From positions 1 through 32,943 of the forward strand of contig CAMSTY010000041.1 of assembly GCA_947063875.1 (NCBI GenBank): DNA of 32,943 nucleotides. Reading direction: 5' to 3'. The number at the start of each line of letters is the position of its first letter. The stretch's first letter is position 1. This document shows positions 15,858-27,339 of this stretch, piece after piece. The notes under the pieces were generated by a model. The model was not told the origin of the DNA. It made no database searches and worked only from the letters and a program-made list of their open reading frames with translations. This stretch comes from an uncultured bacterium. GTDB lineage: Bacteria > Bacillota > Clostridia > Lachnospirales > Lachnospiraceae. The position numbers were made by a program, and so were the translations under genes.

Positions 15858-17786
15858 GTGGAGAAGATGAGGATGGAGACCTCTGATTTGGCGGCACAAA
15901 ACGTAGAAAAAATCGGGGCATTGTTTCCAAACTGTATCACGGAAACGATAGACCAAGAGGGAAGGCCAAAGAAAGCGATTAATTTCGGGTTGCTTTGCCA
16001 AATGCTATCCGGTGCTGTGACAGAGGGCGATGAGGCATATGAATTTACCTGGGTAGGAAAAAAGGCTTCCATAGTAGAGGCAAACAGACCTACGCAAAAA
16101 ACCCTCCGCCCTTGTGTGGAAGAAAGCAAAAACTGGGATACAACAGAGAATCTTTATATAGAGGGAGACAACCTGGAAGTGTTAAAGCTTCTTCAGGAAA
16201 GTTATCTGGGAAAAGTGAAAATGATTTATATTGATCCGCCGTATAATACGGGGAATGATTTTCTTGTCTATTCCGACAACTATACTATGAATAAAGAGGA
16301 TTATAGGGATAGCATCGGCCTTTATAATGAAGAGGGAATGGTCCGGTTCAAGGAAAATAATAATAATAATCCAAGATTTCACTCGGACTGGTGCTCCATG
16401 ATTTACCCCAGGCTTTTGCTTGCCAGGAACCTGCTCTCCGAAGACGGGGTTATTTTTATTTCCATAGATGATAAGGAAGAGAAGAACTTAAGAGCAATAT
16501 GCGATGAGATATTTGGAAGTGAAAATGCGGTTTCGCCATTTATCTGGCTGCTTCCGAGGGGAATCAATGCAGGTCTGATTGCCCGGTCGCATGAGTATAT
16601 CCTGTGTTACGCAAAAAATATAAGACGAAGAAGCAACTTCAACCGTATCAGCGGGGACACCGAGTATTCGATTGAAAGATGTAATAAAAAGATTGACAGC
16701 AGGCATCCAAAGTCCAGCATAGAATTTCCTGCGGGTATCCGCTATGAAGGCCCTGATAAGGTAATAAAAGGCGTGATTGAGGGGTCTGAAAGAATTTATA
16801 TTACAGGAGAAATGGTATTTAAAGAGGGAAGGCTGGACAAGCCGGTGACGCTTTGCGCCGGCTGGACAATGAAAAACATGATACTAGACTGGCTGGCCGG
16901 CAGGAAAGTATATGACTTAAAGGGGCAGGAAATAGAAGAGTTTTTCTTTAAGGAAAATGGGAAATTATATTCCAAAAAGGTGATGTCCACGTTGTCCGTT
17001 AAATCGGTATTAAAGGATATGCCGGATACGCAAATGGCAAGGAAAGAACTGGAACGTCTGTTTGGCAGCCAGGATATTTTTTCATACCCGAAGACGGTAG
17101 AACTTCCCAAGCTGTTTGCCGCGCTGGCAACCGATGACAAGGATATCATTCTGGACTTTTTTTCTGGCTCGGCGACGACGGCAGAAGCAGTCATGAGATT
17201 GAATCATGATAAAAAAAGCAAAAGAAAATATATATTGGTGCAGCTGCCGGAACAATGTGCAGAAGGGACGGAAGCCTTTCAATTCGGGTATCGGACGATT
17301 TGCGAAATCGGTAAGGAGCGAATCCGCCGTGCCGGGGAAAAGATAAAAGCAGAAAACCCGTCTGCGGACGAGACTCCCGATATTGGTTTTCGTGTATTGA
17401 AACTGGCTGATTCCAACAGGAAGGATGTCTATTATAGTCCGGCCGAATACGACCAGGGCATTCTTGATTTTCTGGAGACTAATATCAAAGAGGATCGTAC
17501 GGATTTGGATTTGCTCTTCGGCTGTCTGCTGGAGTGGGGGATTCCCCTCTCGCTGCCTTATGCTTCGGAGGACATGGAAGGCTGCACAGTGCATAATTAT
17601 AACAACGGAGATTTGATTGCCTGTTTCGATGAATCCATACCTGATTCTGTTATCAGAAATATTGCGAAGAAACGGCCGCTTCGTGCCGTGTTCAGAGATT
17701 CCGGTTTTGCGGACAGTCCCTCCAAAATTAACGCAGGTGAGGTTTTTAGCCTGTTGGCGCCGGACACCAGGGTAAAAGTGATTTGA
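15858..17786 (+). CDS. Type III-like adenine-specific DNA methyltransferase (Mod)
   Basis: This gene encodes 642 residues, close to usual Mod length. The GTG at 15858 has GGAGG seven bases upstream; later ATGs sit too far from it. The order of motifs is that of beta-class N6-adenine methyltransferases: catalytic IDPPYNTG (about residues 124-131) first, then the SAM-binding FFSGSATTAEA (about 433-443). Between them lies a long variable region that would read the DNA target. The C-terminal section (about 510-642) matches the Mod tail that contacts a Res partner. No res-like helicase/nuclease gene follows: the next gene is purine nucleoside phosphorylase. A (AAT)5 tract at 16356-16370 encodes a run of Asn. 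It may be an orphan epigenetic methylase. Confidence 0.9.
   Translation: MEKMRMETSDLAAQNVEKIGALFPNCITETIDQEGRPKKAINFGLLCQMLSGAVTEGDEAYEFTWVGKKASIVEANRPTQKTLRPCVEESKNWDTTENLYIEGDNLEVLKLLQESYLGKVKMIYIDPPYNTGNDFLVYSDNYTMNKEDYRDSIGLYNEEGMVRFKENNNNNPRFHSDWCSMIYPRLLLARNLLSEDGVIFISIDDKEEKNLRAICDEIFGSENAVSPFIWLLPRGINAGLIARSHEYILCYAKNIRRRSNFNRISGDTEYSIERCNKKIDSRHPKSSIEFPAGIRYEGPDKVIKGVIEGSERIYITGEMVFKEGRLDKPVTLCAGWTMKNMILDWLAGRKVYDLKGQEIEEFFFKENGKLYSKKVMSTLSVKSVLKDMPDTQMARKELERLFGSQDIFSYPKTVELPKLFAALATDDKDIILDFFSGSATTAEAVMRLNHDKKSKRKYILVQLPEQCAEGTEAFQFGYRTICEIGKERIRRAGEKIKAENPSADETPDIGFRVLKLADSNRKDVYYSPAEYDQGILDFLETNIKEDRTDLDLLFGCLLEWGIPLSLPYASEDMEGCTVHNYNNGDLIACFDESIPDSVIRNIAKKRPLRAVFRDSGFADSPSKINAGEVFSLLAPDTRVKVI
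16356..16370 (+). repeat. (AAT)5 tract inside the methyltransferase gene
   Basis: Five AAT units encode five asparagines shortly after the DPPY region. Because the unit is three bases, length changes would alter the protein by one residue without shifting the frame. Confidence 0.8.
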
Positions 17787-17881
17787 CGAAGGCGAGCCAG
17801 AACCAGGCGGCGTTTCAAGCATCATAAGTTCCGGGCAGATGCCGCCGCAAAACAGGAAAAAACAGGAAGAAGAAATTCTTA

Positions 17882-17910
17882 TGGAAAACATAGGCGATAT
17901 CAGCTATAAT
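17882..17910 (+). promoter_or_regulatory. Candidate promoter for purine nucleoside phosphorylase
   Basis: A perfect TATAAT at 17905-17910 lies 17 bases after TGGAAA (17882-17887). The start codon is about 77 bases downstream. No purine-riboswitch fold was recognised in the short leader. Confidence 0.5.
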
Positions 17911-17986
17911 ATCCTTTATAGAAATAAATGCAGTCGTGAATCGGCAAAGACCGCGGGGGGATGCCCTGGCAGAAGGAGGGAAAGCA

Positions 17987-18811
17987 ATGGCAGCAGCTTA
18001 TGAACGTTTAAAAAAATGTTACGACAGTATTCAGGACAAGGTCAGTGTACGGCCAAAGGTGGCGCTGGTCCTGGGATCCGGATTGGGGGATTATGCGGAC
18101 GGAATCCGGATTGTATCTACGCTGGACTATCATGAGATCAGCGGATTTCCGGTCTCAACCGTCAGCGGCCATAAGGGGCGGTTTGTATTTGGGTATGTGG
18201 AAGAGGTGCCGGTGGTAATCATGCAGGGCAGGGTCCATTACTATGAAGGCTATTCGATGGAAGACGTGGTGCTTCCCATCCGGCTGATGAAGATGATGGG
18301 TGCAAAGATCCTGTTTCTGACGAATGCTGCCGGCGGGGTGAATTACAATTTCCATGCGGGTGACTTTATGATGATTACCGATCAGATTTCTGATTTTGTG
18401 CCGTCGCCTTTGATTGGGCCGAATATTGAGGAGCTGGGAGAACGTTTTCCGGATATGAGCCATATCTATGACCCGGATTTGTGCCAGCTGCTCCGGGAGG
18501 TTGCTCATGAACAGGGGATTTTGCTGCAGGAAGGGACATATCTGCAGCTGACAGGGCCGAATTTTGAGTCGCCTCGTGAAGTAAGGATGTGCCGGATACT
18601 GGGCGCCGACGCCGTAGGGATGAGTACGGCGTGCGAGGCGGTCGCCGCAAATCATATGAAGATGAAGATCTGCGGCATTTCTTGCATTTCCAATCTGGGA
18701 AGCGGGATGACAGAGCAGCCGCTGAGCCATTCTGAGGTGAAGGAGACGGCGGATCAGGTGGCGCCGAGATTTAAAAAACTGATTACGGAAGCGATTATCC
18801 GCATGCCGTAA
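17987..18811 (+). CDS. punA: Purine nucleoside phosphorylase (trimeric class)
   Basis: This 274-residue enzyme of purine salvage splits inosine, guanosine or deoxy forms with phosphate into base and (deoxy)ribose 1-phosphate in the cytoplasm. The ATG at 17987 is chosen because AAGGAGGG ends six bases before it; an upstream GTG at 17936 adds 17 unlike residues. Family motifs are clear: LVLGSGLG near the N-terminus, phosphate-site GRVHYYEG, TNAAGGVN, TGPNFESP and the base-binding AVGMSTACEAVAA with ISCISNLGSG. Length matches the low-molecular-mass trimer class. It is followed after 25 bases by an NSS transporter, probably in the same transcript. The symbol is by family; B. subtilis calls its counterpart pupG. 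Confidence 0.93.
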   Translation: MAAAYERLKKCYDSIQDKVSVRPKVALVLGSGLGDYADGIRIVSTLDYHEISGFPVSTVSGHKGRFVFGYVEEVPVVIMQGRVHYYEGYSMEDVVLPIRLMKMMGAKILFLTNAAGGVNYNFHAGDFMMITDQISDFVPSPLIGPNIEELGERFPDMSHIYDPDLCQLLREVAHEQGILLQEGTYLQLTGPNFESPREVRMCRILGADAVGMSTACEAVAANHMKMKICGISCISNLGSGMTEQPLSHSEVKETADQVAPRFKKLITEAIIRMP

Positions 18812-18836
18812 GAAATGAGAAGAGAGGAAAAGACCA

Positions 18837-20195
18837 ATGAATCAGAGAGAGACATTTCGCTCCCGGCTGGGATTTCTGCTGCTGTCCGCCGGATGCGCGA
18901 TCGGAATCGGCAATGTGTGGAGGTTCCCCTACGTGGTAGGACAGAACGGCGGCGGGGCTTTTGTATTGTTTTACCTGCTGTTTCTGGCGATTATGGGGGT
19001 GCCGGTGCTCTCCATGGAATTTGCCGTAGGACGTGCTAGCAGAAAAAGTCCGGTGAAGGCATACCAGGCCCTGGAAAAGCCGGGGAGCAAATGGCATCTG
19101 CACGGTTATGTGGCCCTGGCCGGCAACTATATGTTAATGATGTTCTACACTACAGTGGCCGGCTGGATGGTTTACTATTTTTACAGCTTTTTTATCGGAA
19201 GATTTTCCGGAATGATGTCGGAGGAGGTGGCGTCTGTCTTCGGAGAGATGCTGGCGTCTTGGGGGATCAATGTATTCTGGATGATGGTAGTCGTGGTTGT
19301 GGGGATATTTATCTGTTCTATGGGCCTGCAAAAGGGCGTGGAGCGAATCACCAAGATCATGATGATCGGCCTTTTGTCATTGATGGTTGTGATGGCGGTC
19401 CGGGGCCTGACGCTGGAAGGTGGTATGGAAGGGCTGCTTTTCTATCTCAAACCGGATTTCGGCAAGATGGCGGAGGTGGGAATCGGCAATGTAATCGTGG
19501 CTGCCATGAACCAGTCCTTTTTCACCTTAAGCCTGGGAATCGGGGCGATGGCGATCTTTGGCAGCTATCTGGAAAAGGAAAACACACTTTTGGGAGAAGC
19601 CGTCAATGTGGCTGTGCTGGATACGTTCGTGGCAATCATGGCAGGATTGATTATTTTCCCGGCATGTTTTGCCTTTGGGGTAAATCCTGACAGCGGCCCG
19701 AGCCTGATCTTTATCACTCTGCCGAATGTATTTGTTTCAATGGCCGGTGGCCGGGTATGGGGAAGCTTGTTTTTCCTGTTTATGTCCTTTGCGGCGTTTT
19801 CCACAGTTATTGCCGTGTTTGAAAATATTATTGCCTGCAATATGGAATTGTTCAATATAGAGCGGAAACGGGCATCCTGGATTAACCTGGCGGCTCTCAT
19901 TCTTCTGTCGCTCCCCTGTGCTCTGGGGTACAATATTTTAAGCGCCTTTGAGCCGCTTGGAGCGGGGACATCCGTACTTGACCTGGAGGATTTTATTGTC
20001 AGCAATCTTTTGCTGCCCCTGGGTTCCCTGATTTACTTGCTGTTTTGTACCTGGGAGTTTGGCTGGGGGATGGAGAATTACCGAAAAGAAGCGAATGAGG
20101 GGCATGGTCCCGGGATTCCTGTTTGGGTTTGCGGATATCTTAAATATGTCCTTCCGTTGATGATTGTCGGGCTGTTCTTGCAGGGGGTTTTGTGA
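18837..20195 (+). CDS. Sodium-dependent NSS-family transporter
   Basis: This gene encodes 452 residues with about eleven to twelve hydrophobic helices. The first helix holds the signature GIGNVWRFPYVV (about residues 22-33), the unwound substrate- and sodium-binding segment of LeuT/MhsT-type amino acid symporters, followed by NGGGAF. The protein would use the sodium gradient to import an amino acid or related amine. It is co-directional with purine nucleoside phosphorylase, 25 bases downstream, though the functional link is not obvious. A terminator follows. Family is secure; the substrate cannot be read from sequence by eye. Confidence 0.92.
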   Translation: MNQRETFRSRLGFLLLSAGCAIGIGNVWRFPYVVGQNGGGAFVLFYLLFLAIMGVPVLSMEFAVGRASRKSPVKAYQALEKPGSKWHLHGYVALAGNYMLMMFYTTVAGWMVYYFYSFFIGRFSGMMSEEVASVFGEMLASWGINVFWMMVVVVVGIFICSMGLQKGVERITKIMMIGLLSLMVVMAVRGLTLEGGMEGLLFYLKPDFGKMAEVGIGNVIVAAMNQSFFTLSLGIGAMAIFGSYLEKENTLLGEAVNVAVLDTFVAIMAGLIIFPACFAFGVNPDSGPSLIFITLPNVFVSMAGGRVWGSLFFLFMSFAAFSTVIAVFENIIACNMELFNIERKRASWINLAALILLSLPCALGYNILSAFEPLGAGTSVLDLEDFIVSNLLLPLGSLIYLLFCTWEFGWGMENYRKEANEGHGPGIPVWVCGYLKYVLPLMIVGLFLQGVL

Positions 20196-20268
20196 TTGGC
20201 GAAATCTTTTGCGGTTGCTGGCTTTGCTGCGGTATCTTGGAATATGGATAATTTAATTAGAAGAATCT

Positions 20269-20303
20269 AAGGCAGGCCTGGTTGTTTTGTGGCCTGTTTT
20301 TTT
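20269..20303 (+). terminator. Intrinsic terminator after the NSS transporter
   Basis: CAGGCC (20273-20278) pairs with GGCCTG (20291-20296), with wobble extensions outward, around a T/G-rich loop, and runs into seven Ts. Confidence 0.8.
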
Positions 20304-20366
20304 GAGTGCTTTTTTATGAAAAGCAGTGGTTTATTAGTTTCTTGCAAAGTTTTTCTATAAAACCTC

Positions 20367-20395
20367 TTGACAAAACCGGGTTGGTAAAGTATATT
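20367..20395 (+). promoter_or_regulatory. Sigma-A promoter of the heat-shock operon
   Basis: A perfect TTGACA at 20367-20372 and TATATT at 20390-20395 are spaced by 17 bases. The CIRCE operator starts about 12 bases after the -10, so HrcA bound there would block transcription initiation. Confidence 0.88.
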
Positions 20396-20406
20396 ATTCA
20401 CAGATG

Positions 20407-20433
20407 TTAGCACTCTTTATCGTTGAGTGCTAA
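20407..20433. promoter_or_regulatory. CIRCE operator (HrcA binding site)
   Basis: TTAGCACTC (20407-20415), nine bases, then GAGTGCTAA (20425-20433) is an exact match to the CIRCE consensus; one further G-C pair extends it on both sides. HrcA, encoded immediately downstream, binds it and releases on heat stress. Confidence 0.97.
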
Positions 20434-20456
20434 CAAGCGGAGAAACGGAGGCCGTC

Positions 20457-21502
20457 ATGGAACTGGATGATCGGAAGGTCAAAATTTTAAAAGCTATCAT
20501 CAAGACATATCTGGAGACGGGAGAGCCAGTGGGTTCCCGGACAATTTCCAAGTATACGGATTTGCAGCTGAGTTCCGCGACTATCCGCAATGAGATGTCC
20601 GACTTGGAGGAGATGGGTTATATTATCCAGCCTCATACTTCGGCGGGGAGGATACCTTCTGATAAGGGATACCGCTTTTATGTGGATCAGATCATGCAGG
20701 AGAAGGAGCAGGAAGTGACAGAGGTCAAGGCGCTGATGATCAAACGTGTCGACCGTGTGGAACTGATCCTGAAGAAGCTGGCTCAGCTTCTGGCGAACAA
20801 TACCAACTATGCTGCCATGATCAGCGGCCCTCAGTATCACCGCAATAAGCTGAAGTTCATCCAGCTTTCTCAGATGGACCCGCATAAGCTTTTGGTGGTC
20901 ACTGTGGTCGAGGGGAATTTGATCCGCAACAAGGTAGTCCATGTGCAGGAGGATATCAGCCAGGAGGAACTCCTGAATCTGAACATTATGTTGAACAGCA
21001 GCCTGAACGGACTCACGATTGATGAGATCAATCTCGGAGTGATCAGCCGTCTCAAGGAGCAGGCGGGCGCCCATAGCCAGGTAGTTGACCTGGTGCTCAG
21101 CGAGGTAGCAGCGGTGATTCAGTCTGACGAGGAGGACCTGCAGATTTATACCAGCGGCGCCACGAACATTTTCAAATATCCGGAATTGAGCGATGGCGAG
21201 AAGGCGAGTCAGCTGATCAGCACCCTGGAGAAGAAGGAGATGCTGCAGGAGCTGATTACCGATGTGAACCGCACGGAGGAAGATAACGGGATTCAGGTGT
21301 ATATTGGCGAGGAGACGCCGCTCCAGACGATGAAGGATTGCAGTGTAGTGACAGCCAATTATGAACTGGGAGAAGGAATTCGCGGGACGATCGGCATTAT
21401 CGGTCCCAAGCGGATGGATTACGAGAAGGTGCTTGGCACACTGAGACATTTGATGAGGCAGATCGATGCCACGTTTAAAAATGATACGAACATTGAGGAA
21501 GG

Positions 21503-21506
<4 letters not shown>
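20457..21506 (+). CDS. hrcA: Heat-inducible transcription repressor HrcA
   Basis: This gene encodes 349 residues from the ATG at 20457, behind GGAGG with five-base spacing; an earlier in-frame GTG at 20427 lies inside the CIRCE operator and is unlikely. The N-terminal winged helix is typical: ILKAIIKTYLETGEPVGS, SSATIRNEMSDLEEMGYI and HTSAGRIPSDKGYRFYVD (about residues 10-80). The rest is the GAF-like and dimerisation region. It represses its own operon through CIRCE and depends on chaperones for activity. The stop overlaps the next start (ATGA), implying coupled translation with grpE. Confidence 0.97.
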
Positions 21507-24098
<2,592 letters not shown>

Positions 24099-24331
24099 GG
24101 ACGGAAATGCCTGACGGCTTTTGTTGCGTGTTTGAGAACTGCTATCCGACAATAGGAGGCAGCGCGACAGCGAGGATTCTCCCGCAGAGGCCGCAGACAA
24201 CGGTAAAAGGATAATGGGAAAAGGCTGGCGCAGTCAGGGAGGGTTCCGGTAGGAAAGTCTCTCGGATTGCGACAGCCGTTTCGGTGTATAAATATTGAGG
24301 TGCGCAGCATGTGCACAAGATGGAGGAGACC

Positions 24332-25474
24332 ATGGCAGAGAGCAAGAGAGATTATTATGAGGTCTTAGGCGTTCCCAAGAATGCGGACGAGGCGGCTCTG
24401 AAAAAGGCATACCGTTCCCTTGCCAAGAAGTATCATCCGGACAGCAATCCGGGAGATGCTGAGGCAGAGAGGAAATTTAAGGAAGCGTCCGAGGCCTACA
24501 GCGTGCTGAGTGATCCGGACAAACGCCGTCAGTATGATCAGTTTGGCCATGCGGCCTTTGATGGCGGCGCAGGGGGAGGCGGCTTTGGCGGCTTTGATTT
24601 CTCCGGAGATATGGGCGATATCTTCGGTGATATTTTTGGCGATATTTTCGGCGGCGGAAGAAGCCGGAGCAGCCAGTACAACGGCCCGATGCGGGGGGCC
24701 AATGTAAGGACGGCGATTCGCATTACCTTTGAGGAAGCTGTCTTTGGCTGTGAGAAGGAGATTGAGATTAATTTTAAGGAAGAGTGTTCCAAGTGTCACG
24801 GCACAGGGGCAAAACCCGGCACCTCTCCGGAGACCTGCCCCAAGTGTAACGGCAAGGGTAAGATCATGTATACCCAGCAGTCGTTTTTCGGCCAGGTACA
24901 AAATGTGCAGGCCTGTCCGGAGTGCGGCGGCAAGGGCAAGGTGATCCGTGAGAAGTGTCCGGATTGCTATGGAACGGGCTACGTGACCCGCAAGAAGAAG
25001 TTCAAGGTTACCATTCCAGGGGGCATTGATAATGGGCAGAGCGTACGCTGTGCCGGCGGCGGTGAGCCGGGGGTCAACGGGGGCGAGCGGGGAGATCTGC
25101 TGGTGGAGGCTGTGGTATCCCAGCACCCGGTATTCAAGCGTCAGGATACCAGCATTTATTCCACGGTCCCGATTTCCTTCGCCACAGCGGCTTTGGGCGG
25201 GCCGATCCGCATCAAGACCGTGGATGGCGAGGTGGAATATGAGGTGAAGGCCGGGACCCAGACCGACACCCGTGTTCGTCTGAAGGGGAAAGGAGTGCCG
25301 TCTCTGCGGGCCAGAGGAATCCGGGGCGATCATTATGTAACTTTGGTGGTCCAGGTGCCAGAGCGCCTGAACGAGGCCCAGAAGGAGGCATTGCGTAATT
25401 TTGACGCCGTGATGCGGGGGGAAAAGCCAGAGAACGGAGAGAAACATAAGAAGGGAAAGTTTTTCGGTAAATAG
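24332..25474 (+). CDS. dnaJ: Chaperone DnaJ (Hsp40)
   Basis: This gene encodes 380 residues from the ATG at 24332, with GGAGG five bases upstream; GTG at 24311 and ATG at 24320 lie before or inside that site. The J-domain (RDYYEVLG with HPD near residues 35-37) stimulates DnaK. A Gly/Phe-rich linker with repeated GDIFGDIFG follows, then four CxxCxGxG zinc motifs ([32 protein letters not shown]) and the C-terminal substrate domain. The gap from dnaK is 233 bases and holds no gene; a poor promoter-like TATAAA near 24287 might add independent transcription. Confidence 0.97.
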   Translation: MAESKRDYYEVLGVPKNADEAALKKAYRSLAKKYHPDSNPGDAEAERKFKEASEAYSVLSDPDKRRQYDQFGHAAFDGGAGGGGFGGFDFSGDMGDIFGDIFGDIFGGGRSRSSQYNGPMRGANVRTAIRITFEEAVFGCEKEIEINFKEECSKCHGTGAKPGTSPETCPKCNGKGKIMYTQQSFFGQVQNVQACPECGGKGKVIREKCPDCYGTGYVTRKKKFKVTIPGGIDNGQSVRCAGGGEPGVNGGERGDLLVEAVVSQHPVFKRQDTSIYSTVPISFATAALGGPIRIKTVDGEVEYEVKAGTQTDTRVRLKGKGVPSLRARGIRGDHYVTLVVQVPERLNEAQKEALRNFDAVMRGEKPENGEKHKKGKFFGK

Positions 25475-25500
25475 AGCGGGATAAGCGGGAGGAACAGGGG

Positions 25501-26580
25501 ATGGACGAAAAAGGTTTCAGGATTCCGGAGGAATCGGAATGCGCCAGGTGGATTGTGGCCTGTGGGGCGGTCATGTTGCTGATGCAGGTCTTATGGATGA
25601 GCGTGTCTCTGGGACCTGGCGGCCTCGAATGGGAGTTTGGATGGACGCCGCCTTTGCGTTTGCATGCGAGTAAGAGTTATCTGATCAGCCAGGCCAATGA
25701 TCTGATAGTCCCGGTTCTGATGGCCGTGCTGGGAATTACCTATGCAAAGAAAGATCTGGAACTTTTGTCCCTGCCCCTGATTTGTGAGATCCTGGGCGGT
25801 GTGAACTGGATGCTTCTGGAGATAATCAACGGGGTCCTGGATTATTGCAATGCTTCCGAATGGCTGCTGCACCATTTTTTTGGACTGGCGCCTTTGGGCC
25901 TATTGCTTCTGGCCTTTGCGCTTACCCTGTCAGGGAGGCTGAAACGAAAGATATGGCTGTTGCTGATTGGCTTTGGGTATCCGGCCTTTTTAGCTGGCCG
26001 GTTCCTTTTGAACCTGCTGTGGGGGTTTTTCTCTGGCGCAGGGTATCCGCTCTATCTGTCAACCTACATCGGCGTGGCGGCGTTCTATCTGGCTTATGGG
26101 ATTCTGGGATTGGCCATGAGCGATGATCCGGACCGTTCCTATCTGAGAGTGGGAGAACACATAAAGCTTTCTCACGACGAGGGGGACAGCCGGTATGTTG
26201 CCGCTGAACTTTTAGAAGAGAAGAGCATCACCAATTGCATCCTGCTGACATCCGTTACACTGAATATATACCGCTGGTTCTGGGTTTATTCGATTATGAA
26301 AAAGATCCGGTATCTGAAGGGGGAGGATGCTTCCTGCGGCGGAGAGATGCTCTGCTATTTGCTGGTCCCCTTTTATGAGTGGTATTGGTTTTACACCAGG
26401 GGAGGGAAGCTGGCCGACGGAGCCAGGGAATATGGCATATCCCTTCCCAAACGGCAGGGGATCTATCTGCTGGTGCTTCTTTTTACGGACCAGCGGCTGC
26501 CCCTGTCCATGATGCAGAGCGATCTCAATGAATTTGCCAGGCTTTACAGGGAAGCATCAGCCGAAAGAGCCGATTGGTGA
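25501..26580 (+). CDS. Membrane protein with DUF4234-like C-terminus
   Basis: This 359-residue protein has about six hydrophobic helices in the first 205 residues and a soluble stretch near 210-235. Its C-terminal part reads like DUF4234: NCILLTSVTLNIYRWFWVYS, a conserved VPFYEWYWFYTRG, and a final SDLNEFARLY (about residues 245-350). The function of this domain is unknown. The ATG follows GGGAGG by eight bases and lies only 26 bases after dnaJ, so it is probably read through from the heat-shock operon. Whether it takes part in stress response cannot be told. Confidence 0.75.
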   Translation: MDEKGFRIPEESECARWIVACGAVMLLMQVLWMSVSLGPGGLEWEFGWTPPLRLHASKSYLISQANDLIVPVLMAVLGITYAKKDLELLSLPLICEILGGVNWMLLEIINGVLDYCNASEWLLHHFFGLAPLGLLLLAFALTLSGRLKRKIWLLLIGFGYPAFLAGRFLLNLLWGFFSGAGYPLYLSTYIGVAAFYLAYGILGLAMSDDPDRSYLRVGEHIKLSHDEGDSRYVAAELLEEKSITNCILLTSVTLNIYRWFWVYSIMKKIRYLKGEDASCGGEMLCYLLVPFYEWYWFYTRGGKLADGAREYGISLPKRQGIYLLVLLFTDQRLPLSMMQSDLNEFARLYREASAERADW

Positions 26581-26615
26581 GAAGGAAGAAAAGCAGAAAG
26601 ATTTCTTACAAAGGG

Positions 26616-26653
26616 AAAAGAGCCGTCTCGTGTTGGCACGTGGCGGCTCTTTT
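26616..26653 (+). terminator. Terminator after the heat-shock operon
   Basis: A 17-base stem (26616-26632 with 26637-26653), with one T-T mismatch and one wobble, closes a TTGG loop. The 3' arm ends in four Ts. Confidence 0.85.
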
Positions 26654-27240
26654 GGTTGCAACCCTAATTTTTAAGGTTTTTTTGAAAATGGCCTCTTTCC
26701 GGTCAGAAAACTCGGCGGTGTGTGATGGAATGTAATGCATCAAGGAATTTCGTTTGCTTGATTTTGTTTTTTTGCCTTGTTTCCCTACGGAAATCGACTC
26801 TTTTCATCATCCGTTCAATAGGTTAATGCAGATAGGAGAAGTTTTATTGCAAAAAAAATAAAAATTTTTTCAGGGGAAGGATTCCCCGCGTTGGTTCTAA
26901 TAAAGAGGATTGCTTAATATTAATAATAATTATAAATGATAATAAGTAAAAAGAATGAATGGCGGATTCCTGCCTAACCGCGGCGAAAACAGCTAAAAAA
27001 TTCACAATCTAAATTCCCTTATTCCATGCATATAATAGCTGAAACCTATTAAATTTCCGACGGTTTATGCTTCTTTGCAATCGATTCCGGGATGATTGTT
27101 TTTTTGCAAAAACACAGTCCGGTTCCGGCAAATACAATTTGTTAATAAATAGACAAGAAATGGGGTGGAAATCCCGATATTATCCATCTTTTTTGTGCAT
27201 TTTTCCAGTCGTAATACTGTATACAAAGAAAAATTTCCAA

Positions 27241-27269
27241 TTGTAACCCTTCCTTAATTATGTTATACT
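27241..27269 (+). promoter_or_regulatory. Sigma-A-type promoter of the rnf operon
   Basis: TTGTAA at 27241-27246 and TATACT at 27264-27269 are separated by 17 bases; transcription would begin near 27276, about 64 bases before rnfC. Confidence 0.7.
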
Positions 27270-27339
27270 GTACAAGATGACAAAGCGATATTTTTTGTCA
27301 AAAACAGAAAGAAAATGTATAGAAAGAGGGTAAAAGTAG

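Larger units (their letters stand above)
26581..27339. other. Long AT-rich intergenic region before rnf
   Basis: There is no convincing gene over 759 bases. The stretch starts with a terminator (26616-26653) and ends with the rnf promoter (27241-27269). In between are A/T tracts, a compact inverted repeat GGGGAA-GGA-TTCCCC at 26873-26887, and a weak CAATC/GATTG hairpin followed by seven Ts near 27078-27105 that could terminate a small RNA. No known riboswitch was recognised. Confidence 0.5.

Noticed and set aside
17881..18004. 40-codon plus-strand frame after the methyltransferase
   Set aside because: No resemblance to a Res subunit, and it runs into the purine phosphorylase ribosome site; likely chance.
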